Shown piece by piece: positions 6,849 through 11,937 of a DNA stretch of 11,937 nucleotides; position 1 is the first letter of the stretch; every line of letters begins with the position of its first letter. The notes under the pieces were generated by a model. It worked only from the letters and a program-made list of their open reading frames with translations. It did no database searches and had not been told where the DNA came from. Position numbers and translations under genes: made by a program. The stretch covers positions 1-11,937 of the forward strand of contig QMNP01000025.1 in assembly GCA_003647825.1 (NCBI GenBank), in the 5' to 3' direction. The stretch is from Candidatus Cloacimonadota bacterium. GTDB taxonomy: Bacteria > Cloacimonadota > Cloacimonadia > Cloacimonadales > TCS61.

Positions 6849-7328
6849 TTACATTAAATCCTTCACCGTAATTACTTCCTTCTCTTCATCCAGCCAGGCG
6901 TGTTTTACTTCACCTACGAAAATGGTGTGATCACCGCTTTTCACTTGTGTAACTACCTGGCATTCGAAGGATGCTTTGGCATCTTTTATAATGGGATATT
7001 TAGCCAATCTGCCAGAAAACCATTCGTGCCCTGCTAATTCCAGTTTATTCAGGTCTCTGCCGGATTTTGTTCCCCACAGAATTGTTGCTTTTATCATTTC
7101 TTTGGATGGGAAGCAGAGATTGAAATAGCGATTCTGCTGAAGGCATTCATAAGAATAGCGGGAGTGCCCGATCGAGATGGCGAACATGGGAGGTTTTATG
7201 GATGTTTTCATATACCACTCCAGGGTGATCGGATTGAATTCTCCATTCGCATCTTTTACAATTGCTACAACAACTTTTGCCGGATGTTTGGTCTTAGTAT
7301 TTGCTTCCGCGTATTCTACACGTTTCAT
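6849..7328 (-). CDS. flavin reductase family protein (FMN-binding split barrel)
   Basis: A 159-residue protein of the flavin reductase-like domain family, small cytosolic flavoproteins that bind FMN and usually reduce flavin with NAD(P)H or carry out redox chemistry. Features are KHPAKVVVAIVKDANGEFNP near the N terminus, the FMN-site pattern TLEWYMKTSIKPPMFAISIG (residues 35-54), then FNLCFPSKEM and a C-terminal barrel part with FVGEVKHAWLDEEK. An upstream in-frame TTG at 7334 is rejected: on the minus strand GGAG ends six bases before the ATG at 7328 but directly touches the TTG. It stands alone, convergent with the lipoprotein gene and divergent from the binding-protein gene, so no partner enzyme is indicated. 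Substrate and physiological role are unknown. Confidence 0.85.
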   Translation of the reverse strand: MKRVEYAEANTKTKHPAKVVVAIVKDANGEFNPITLEWYMKTSIKPPMFAISIGHSRYSYECLQQNRYFNLCFPSKEMIKATILWGTKSGRDLNKLELAGHEWFSGRLAKYPIIKDAKASFECQVVTQVKSGDHTIFVGEVKHAWLDEEKEVITVKDLM

Positions 7329-7362
7329 CTGCAACTCCTATGCTTAGCTCAATGCAAAATCA

Positions 7363-7390
7363 AATTTGATGAATCTATTGGTGATGTCAA
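7363..7390 (-). promoter_or_regulatory. candidate promoter of the flavin reductase gene
   Basis: On the minus strand TTGACA (7390-7385) is a perfect -35 box. CAAATT (7368-7363) follows at 16 bases and matches the -10 consensus at three of six positions. The predicted start near 7355 gives a leader of about 27 bases with the GGAG ribosome binding site near its end. Confidence 0.4.
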
Positions 7391-7413
7391 TTTCAATTCT
7401 TTTCAGACTGGAT

Positions 7414-7487
7414 TTCACAGGAGCGCAGCGAAAGTGGAGTTCAGGATGTTTCTCTTCTCAAGTCCACTCTCGCTGCGCTCCTGTGAA
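7414..7487. repeat. 25-base inverted repeat
   Basis: The arm at 7414-7438 (contains GGAGCGCAGCGAAAG) is the reverse complement of 7463-7487 with one mismatch, and of 7578-7602 with none. The first pair leaves a 24-base loop and could form a long stem. The left arm joins the end of a partial tandem unit (GACTGGATTTCACA, 7406-7419), so an inversion of part of the unit seems likely. Confidence 0.8.
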
Positions 7488-7683
7488 CTCGAGTATCATG
7501 GGTTGGAGTTCAAAGCTGCCTGAAATTTGGACTGGACTTCACATTTATGTGGAGTTCAGGATGTTTCTCTTCTCAAGTCCACTTTCGCTGCGCTCCTGTG
7601 AACTCGAGTATCATAGGTTGAAGTTCAAAGCTGTCAGAAATTTGGACTGGACTTCACATTTATGTGGAGTTCAGGATCTTCTC
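7434..7683. repeat. 115-base tandem repeat, two copies plus a partial third
   Basis: Unit 1 spans 7434-7548 and unit 2 spans 7549-7663; they differ at five positions by my alignment. A third copy begins at 7664 with GTGGAGTTCAGGAT and decays after about 20 bases. Each unit contains GTGGAGTTCAGG, CGCTGCGCTCC and GGAGTTCAAAGC, and unit ends can fold (TGGACTTCACAT with ATGTGGAGTTCA, two G-T pairs). The open frames across it are not genes, since the two copies fall in different frames. It fills the middle of the 611-base divergent region; in the rest (7684-7883) I see only the hairpin TTGGCT/AGCCAA (7833-7850). Confidence 0.9.
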
Positions 7684-7883
7684 GATGATGTAACAACGTC
7701 GAAACATTTTCCTTCAGAATGGAGTTCCTCGCGATGCAGGGACTTCAGAATGATGAATATACTTCTGCTGTTCTCAACTCCGCTATCGTTATTGTCGACT
7801 TCGATTTCGAAACAAGCACAGACTCTTTCACTTTGGCTATGCTAAGCCAAGTACAGCAGATAAACACTAACCTAAAAATATTA

Positions 7884-7911
7884 TTGACTCTACATAACCT
7901 CAAATTAATTT
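7884..7911 (+). promoter_or_regulatory. candidate promoter of the binding-protein gene
   Basis: TTGACT (7884-7889) matches the -35 consensus at five of six positions. TAATTT (7906-7911) follows at 16 bases and matches the -10 consensus at three positions. The predicted start near 7918 gives a leader of about 22 bases ending in TTGGAG (7928-7933), six bases before the ATG. Confidence 0.42.
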
Positions 7912-7939
7912 GCCAAATATAAATATATTGGAGTTTAAT

Positions 7940-9229
7940 ATGAAGAATGTATTGATAATTATAGCAGTTGCAAGTTTATTATTGATAAGCTGCGGCAAGA
8001 AAACAGATGTTAAAAGTGATGTGACAGAAGTTATCTTCTGGCAGGCGATGGGTGGTCCTCTGGGTGATGCTCTGGCAGAACTGGTAGATGAATTTAATGA
8101 AACTCATCCCCACATTTTCGTAAATTCAATAAATATGGGAAATTATACGGCGCTTTCTCAAAAGTTAATGGCATCCATTCAAACCGGAAATCAGCCGCAT
8201 GTGGCTCAGGCTTATGAAGCTTGGATTTCTAATTTTGTGGATGGTGATGTGATAATTCCTGTGCAGGATTTCATCGATGCTGACCCAGATTTTGGTGATG
8301 AGGATCTAGCAGATATCTATCCTGTATTCATTGAGAGTAATACTATGAAAGGGAAATTGGTTTCTTTCCCTTTTAATAAGAGCGTGCGTGTTCAATATTA
8401 TAATAAGGATATTCTATTTCAAAATGATCTCGATCCAAATAAACCACCTGTTACCTGGGATGATTTCACTAGATTATCCAAGTTACTTACCCAGGATCTG
8501 GATGGTGATGGTAAGATCGATCAATACGGAACCACGATAAAGATAAGTGCCTGGCAATTTGAAAACCTGCTGCTGCAGGCTGGTGGAGAAATTATGACTC
8601 CGGATAATAAAACTCCACTCTTCAACAGCAAAGAAGGTGTGGAAGCGTTGGATTATTTGAATAATCTTTTGAATGGAGATAAGTCGGCTTATCTTTCTCC
8701 GGGCTATGAAGGGCAGAAGGATTTCACAGCTCGTAAGATCGCATTTTATGAAGATTCCAGTGTTTCGATGGCTTATATGTTGAGAACCGGAATTGATTTT
8801 AACCTGGGAATTTCTGCTATTCCAATTAAGGAAAGCAAAAGGAATATCATTAGTGGTACGAATGTAGTGATATTTGATTCCAATGAAGAAAAGGTAGAAC
8901 AGGCAGCCTGGGAATTTGTGAAATGGTTTACAGATGCTAAGCAGACTGCTCGCTGGAGTGAATTGACTTATTATATGCCAGTTCGTAAAAGTGCATTCCA
9001 GGAAGAAGCCATTAAAAACAGAATTGAAAGTAATCCGGAGATCGCATCGGTTTATGAACAGTTGGAATATGCTACATTTGAACCACAGATCAGTGAGTGG
9101 TTTGAAACTCGTAAATATTTGGAAGAGCATGTGATCGAAAAAGTTGTGCGCGGTACACTTACGCCACAAAAAGCATTGGATAATGCTGTGAAGTTAATCG
9201 AAGAAAAGATTGCCAAAACAGCGGAATAA
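7940..9229 (+). CDS. ABC transporter extracellular solute-binding lipoprotein (family 1, sugar type)
   Basis: A 429-residue substrate-binding protein of the UgpB/MalE-like class, which captures a sugar, oligosaccharide or glycerol phosphate outside the inner membrane and delivers it to an ABC permease. The N terminus is a lipoprotein signal with lipobox LISC (C18). The mature protein opens with VIFWQAMGGPLGDALAELVD (residues 31-50) and EFNETHP, typical of the first lobe, then MASIQTGNQPHVAQAY, FPFNKSVRVQYYNKDI, WDDFTRLSKLL and, near the C terminus, AAWEFVKWFTD. DLDGDGKID (186-194) is a calcium-loop-like motif common in this family. An upstream ATG at 7910 is rejected because GGAG at 7930-7933 serves the ATG at 7940. 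No permease or ATPase gene lies on either side, so it is an orphan within this window; the ligand is unknown. Confidence 0.9.
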   Translation: MKNVLIIIAVASLLLISCGKKTDVKSDVTEVIFWQAMGGPLGDALAELVDEFNETHPHIFVNSINMGNYTALSQKLMASIQTGNQPHVAQAYEAWISNFVDGDVIIPVQDFIDADPDFGDEDLADIYPVFIESNTMKGKLVSFPFNKSVRVQYYNKDILFQNDLDPNKPPVTWDDFTRLSKLLTQDLDGDGKIDQYGTTIKISAWQFENLLLQAGGEIMTPDNKTPLFNSKEGVEALDYLNNLLNGDKSAYLSPGYEGQKDFTARKIAFYEDSSVSMAYMLRTGIDFNLGISAIPIKESKRNIISGTNVVIFDSNEEKVEQAAWEFVKWFTDAKQTARWSELTYYMPVRKSAFQEEAIKNRIESNPEIASVYEQLEYATFEPQISEWFETRKYLEEHVIEKVVRGTLTPQKALDNAVKLIEEKIAKTAE

Positions 9230-9662
9230 AGTAATTTAACATTAATAAAGTGTTGTCTTTCTGACGTTTCATGCACGTCGTTCTCACGCCTTCGTCTGAC
9301 TTCGGCGGTGCAGGCAGGAAGAATTTTGTGAAGTAATAACTGAAAAGCTGTATGAATATTGGATAGATTCTTCGTATGTAAGGTTAAGAGAATTCTCAGA
9401 AAGACGAAGTTTCTGTAACCCGTGAGTCCCTTCACGGGAAAAAGTATCTAACAGATTCTGGATACGAAGTTTTTCTTCGTAACTATGATCCCAAGATCCC
9501 GAATTCTTTTGGGAGGAACAAGCAGGTGATGTCTCTCTGAGGAAATCTTACAGTGATATTCGACGAAGAGTCTCAAAGCTTCAGATTCTTCGTGAGAAAA
9601 GTTGAAAGAATGTCTCAGAAAGACGAAGTTTTGGATTAATAATTTTTGGAGGTTCAAGAATG
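9230..9662. repeat. repeat-rich region upstream of thrS with ACGAAG/CTTCGT motifs
   Basis: No gene is credible here. The hexamer CTTCGT occurs at 9290, 9370, 9475 and 9588, and its complement ACGAAG at 9404, 9464, 9563 and 9623. Nearby pairs can form stems, the clearest being ACGAAG-TTTTT-CTTCGT (9464-9480). A module starting with AGATTCTTCGT and ending with TCTCAGAAAGACGAAGTTT occurs twice (9365-9412 and 9583-9631). GTCTTTCTGA at 9255-9264 is an inverted piece of it. A separate perfect hairpin CCCGTGA/TCACGGG lies at 9419-9438. No T-box signature was found. Confidence 0.75.
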
Positions 9663-9710
9663 ATTCAACATAAGGTTGAATATTCGTTTATTACACCTTT
9701 GATGTGTAAT
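9663..9710 (+). promoter_or_regulatory. twin hairpins in the thrS leader
   Basis: ATTCAAC (9663-9669) pairs with GTTGAAT (9675-9681) around loop ATAAG. ATTACAC (9690-9696) pairs with GTGTAAT (9704-9710) around the seven-base loop CTTTGAT. Both stems are perfect 7-mers ending 26 bases before the AAGGAG ribosome binding site (9736-9741) of thrS. The placement suits translational control, as known for E. coli thrS, but neither loop shows a clear Thr anticodon mimic, so the role is inferred. Confidence 0.4.
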
Positions 9711-9748
9711 TCATAAAACAAAAAATACAAAAATTAAGGAGTAATGAA

Positions 9749-11665
9749 ATGAATATAAAAATAAGTTTTCCGGATGGTTCTGAAAGAGAATTTCCAAAAG
9801 ATATAAGTTCGTATGACGTTGCCATGAGCATCAGTCCAGGTTTAGCTCGCAACGTTGTTGCAGCAAAAGTTAATGATAAATTGATCGATCTGAATGCACC
9901 TATAAAGGAAGATGCTTCAATCGAGCTATATAAATTTGATAGTGAAATAGGTCAGGAAATTTACTGGCACAGCACTGCTCACTTAATGGCTCAAGCTGTT
10001 CAAGAGATCTATCCAGATGTAAAAGTTACTATTGGTCCGGCAATCGAAAATGGATTCTATTACGATTTCGATAAAGAGATTCCTTTCACTGATGCAGATC
10101 TGGTAAAGATCGAAGCGAAAATGAAAGAGCTTTCCAAACAGAAATTGGAATACAAAAGAGAAGAGATCTCACGAGAAGATGCGATCAAGAAATTTGCAGA
10201 TATGGGTGAGACCTACAAAGTTGAGCTTCTGGAAGAAATTCCAGAAGGTGAAGTCATTTCTTTGTATTCGCAGGGAAATTTCGTTGATCTCTGTCGTGGG
10301 CCGCATCTGCCTAATACCGGCATGATCAAGTCGATTAAGTTGTTGAAAACTTCTGGTGCTTACTGGCGTGGTGATGAGAAGAACAAAATGCTGCAGCGTA
10401 TTTATGGCATTAGTTTTCCATCGAATAAAGAGCTGAATAAATACTTGGCAATGTTGGAAGAAGCTAAGAAACGTGATCATCGTAAACTGGGCAAGGAACT
10501 CGATATCTACTCTATTTCTGATGATATTGGAGCAGGTCTTGTTCTCTGGCATCCCAATGGTGGTCTCATGCGTTCCGTGATCGAAGATTATTGGAAGAAG
10601 CGTCATTTTGAAGATGGCTACAGCATTGTGAATACTCCCCATATTGGTAAGAAGGAATTGTGGATCACCAGCGGTCATCTGGAATTTTATGAAGATGTGA
10701 TGTATAATCCGATCATGGTGGATGATCAGGAATATTATCTGAAACCGATGAATTGTCCGTTTCATATTGGAATTTATCAAGCATCTAAAAAAAGTTACCG
10801 TGATCTACCAATAAAAATGGCGGAAATGGGAACTGTTTATCGTTATGAGAAATCCGGTGCAATGCATGGTTTAATGCGGGTTCGGGGGTTTACCCAGGAT
10901 GATGCTCATATTATCTGTACTCCAGAGCAGCTGGACGATGAGATAATGGATGTTTTGAGATTTTCGATAAGCATCCTGAAAGCATTTAGATTCAAAGAAT
11001 TGGAGATCTATCTTTCTACCATGCCGGAGAAGGCAGTTGGTGAAAAAGAAGATTGGGATAAAGCAACTTCTGCACTTGAAAAAGCTCTCAAGGCAGAAAA
11101 TATCGATTATAAAGTTGATGAAGGTGGTGGAGCTTTTTATGGTCCCAAGATCGACATCAAGATCAAAGATGCGCTCAATAGAAGTTGGCAATGTTCCACA
11201 ATCCAGTTCGATTTCAACCTGCCAGAGCGTTTTGAAATGGAATACATCGGTGCAGATAATAAACCACATCGTCCATTTATGGTACATCGTGCTTTGCTGG
11301 GTTCTCTGGAAAGATTTTTTGGAACTCTCATTGAATATCATGCAGGAAATTTCCCATTGTGGTTATGTCCGGTTCAGGTAGAAGTTATTCCTATATCTGA
11401 GCATTACGAAAAATATGCCAAAGATGTGAACGTTAAGTTAAAAGCTGCCGGCATTCGCAGTGAAGTGGATCTGCAGAACGAAAAGATCGGTTATAAGATC
11501 CGTGGTGCAGAAATGCGCAAGATTCCGTTCATGTTCATCGTTGGAGCAAAAGAACAGGAAAATGGAACTGTTTCCGTTCGAAGACATGGAGTTGGTGATC
11601 TTGGCAGTAAAGAGATCAATGAAATAATCGTCGAGATTAAACAGGAAAACGACGAAAAGAAATAG
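9749..11665 (+). CDS. thrS: threonine--tRNA ligase
   Basis: A 638-residue, full-length class II threonyl-tRNA synthetase, a cytosolic enzyme that charges tRNA-Thr. Domains in order: TGS (about 1-62), the editing domain with HSTAH (H74, H78) and DLCRGPH (C182, H186), the catalytic core, and the C-terminal anticodon-binding domain (about 540-638). The catalytic zinc ligands are C336 (MNCPFH), H387 (QDDAH) and H513 (VHRALLGSLER). Motif 2 includes YRYE with R365 and motif 3 includes R522. All editing and zinc residues are present, so it should be active and proofreading. The ATG at 9749 is chosen because AAGGAG lies seven bases before it; an ATG at 9744 is two codons long (ATGAAATGA) and overlaps the start. 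It is transcribed alone or with the gene beyond 11900, and infC does not follow directly. Confidence 0.98.
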   Translation: MNIKISFPDGSEREFPKDISSYDVAMSISPGLARNVVAAKVNDKLIDLNAPIKEDASIELYKFDSEIGQEIYWHSTAHLMAQAVQEIYPDVKVTIGPAIENGFYYDFDKEIPFTDADLVKIEAKMKELSKQKLEYKREEISREDAIKKFADMGETYKVELLEEIPEGEVISLYSQGNFVDLCRGPHLPNTGMIKSIKLLKTSGAYWRGDEKNKMLQRIYGISFPSNKELNKYLAMLEEAKKRDHRKLGKELDIYSISDDIGAGLVLWHPNGGLMRSVIEDYWKKRHFEDGYSIVNTPHIGKKELWITSGHLEFYEDVMYNPIMVDDQEYYLKPMNCPFHIGIYQASKKSYRDLPIKMAEMGTVYRYEKSGAMHGLMRVRGFTQDDAHIICTPEQLDDEIMDVLRFSISILKAFRFKELEIYLSTMPEKAVGEKEDWDKATSALEKALKAENIDYKVDEGGGAFYGPKIDIKIKDALNRSWQCSTIQFDFNLPERFEMEYIGADNKPHRPFMVHRALLGSLERFFGTLIEYHAGNFPLWLCPVQVEVIPISEHYEKYAKDVNVKLKAAGIRSEVDLQNEKIGYKIRGAEMRKIPFMFIVGAKEQENGTVSVRRHGVGDLGSKEINEIIVEIKQENDEKK

Positions 11666-11674
11666 ATGTGAAAT

Positions 11675-11711
11675 AATCGGGCGGGAAATTGTTTCCTGCC
11701 CGATTGTTTTT
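11675..11711 (+). terminator. intrinsic terminator of thrS
   Basis: The 14-base arms 11675-11688 (AATCGGGCGGGAAA) and 11692-11705 pair throughout with a single G-T wobble around loop TTG. The T run TTTTT at 11707-11711 follows after one G. It lies ten bases after the thrS stop codon. Confidence 0.92.
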
Positions 11712-11715
11712 GTAG

Positions 11716-11889
11716 TGACAGCGCATTGCGCTGTCATTTGGATTAGGCCTGCCAATGACCGATGCGTTGGATAATTAAAATCCAATCGCTGAAATTCTCT
11801 CGCTTGTCATTCGGCCACTACGGTAGTGATAGCCCATCGGGCTGTCAGAAAAAGGTGTTGATAAGAAATAGGTCGGCCAATGACCGACC
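11716..11889. repeat. duplicated hairpin module downstream of thrS
   Basis: No gene is visible. TGACAGCGCA/TGCGCTGTCA (11716-11736) and TGATAGCCC/GGGCTGTCA (11827-11847) are related 21-base hairpins, each preceded by GTAG. Each is followed by GCCAATGACCGA (11751-11762 and 11876-11887). Other stems are TTGGAT/ATCCAA (11767-11785), CACTAC/GTAGTG (11816-11828) and GGTCGG/CCGACC (11871-11889). GTCATTCGGCC (11806-11816) is a near-inverted copy of the GGCCAATGAC core. Confidence 0.75.
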
Positions 11890-11900
11890 ACTACGAGATC

Positions 11901-11937
11901 ATGAAAAAACTAACAAAACGTAAAAAGAATCGATTAC
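11901..11937 (+). CDS. possible start of a PspC-like gene, 3' partial
   Basis: An ATG at 11901 opens a frame reading MKKLTKRKKNRL to the right edge. This basic opening resembles the N terminus of PspC-domain proteins, which begin with a similar K/R-rich segment before the membrane part. Only 12 residues are visible and the ribosome binding site is weak (GAG three bases upstream), so both the gene and its identity are tentative. Any short Lys-rich N terminus, for instance of a ribosomal or membrane protein, would look alike. Confidence 0.3.
   Translation, partial: MKKLTKRKKNRL

Noticed and set aside
7366..7845. Long plus-strand open frame across the tandem repeat
   Set aside because: It is produced by the 115-base repeat, whose copies fall in different frames; it has no ribosome binding site and no family resemblance.
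7719..7922. 67-codon plus-strand frame before the binding-protein gene
   Set aside because: There is no ribosome binding site, no recognisable domain, and it runs through the likely promoter of the next gene.
8483..9169. 228-codon minus-strand frame inside the binding-protein gene
   Set aside because: It is antisense to a clear solute-binding protein and has Cys/His/Phe-rich composition typical of a shadow frame.
9419..9438. Terminator at CCCGTGA/TCACGGG
   Set aside because: The stem is perfect but is followed by an A run, not a T run, on the plus strand, and no minus-strand gene needs it.
9448..9657. 69-codon minus-strand frame upstream of thrS
   Set aside because: Its peptide repeats (NFVFLR-like pieces) come from the duplicated ACGAAG module; no start signal is present.
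9230..9748. T-box riboswitch upstream of thrS
   Set aside because: No T-box sequence of the GGGTGG.ACCGCG type and no specifier or antiterminator arrangement was found.
10169..10780. 203-codon minus-strand frame inside thrS
   Set aside because: It is antisense to well conserved synthetase motifs and has no ribosome binding site or domain.

Overview
The window is an AT-rich bacterial chromosome segment with compact genes. Gaps are either short or filled with small inverted and direct repeats. Two type II lipoproteins and an Aas-type acyl-ACP synthetase suggest a diderm (Gram-negative-type) cell. A complete four-subunit 2-oxoacid:ferredoxin oxidoreductase and an ApgM-type phosphomutase suggest an anaerobe. 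The combination resembles Cloacimonadota or another Fibrobacterota/Bacteroidota-group lineage, but that placement is from general impression and no marker gene proves it. No phage, IS transposase, CRISPR array, rRNA or tRNA was seen.

Layout. (1) 2-1435: 3' part of an Aas-like acyl-ACP/acyl-CoA synthetase, cut by the left edge and closed by a hairpin terminator. (2) 1596-2801: cofactor-independent phosphoglycerate mutase family protein with its own promoter. (3) 2802-3416: a 615-base gap with a run of unrelated hairpins, a decayed-looking minus-strand frame and a TTGACA box. (4) 3417-6026: a tight four-gene operon for ferredoxin-like, alpha, beta and gamma subunits of a 2-oxoacid:ferredoxin oxidoreductase of the VorB type, ended by a textbook terminator at 6034-6058. 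(5) 6095-6613: an LPP20-like lipoprotein ending in a long imperfect stem. (6) 6849-7328, minus strand: a flavin reductase domain protein. (7) 7329-7939: a divergent intergenic region with a 115-base tandem repeat and a 25-base inverted repeat. (8) 7940-9229: an ABC-transporter sugar-type binding lipoprotein without its permeases. (9) 9230-9748: a repeat-rich 519-base leader region. (10) 9749-11665: thrS with a strong terminator. (11) 11666-11937: a hairpin-rich spacer with two covarying hairpins and the first codons of a possible PspC-like gene.

Function. The oxidoreductase operon would turn 2-oxoacids, probably branched-chain ones from amino-acid fermentation, into acyl-CoA and reduced ferredoxin. 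The other genes look like single transcription units of housekeeping, envelope or uptake function, and nothing in the window ties them into one pathway. No new multi-gene system is evident. The least explained DNA is intergenic: the 115-base minisatellite between divergent genes, the ACGAAG/CTTCGT-rich leader before thrS, and the duplicated covarying hairpin module after thrS.
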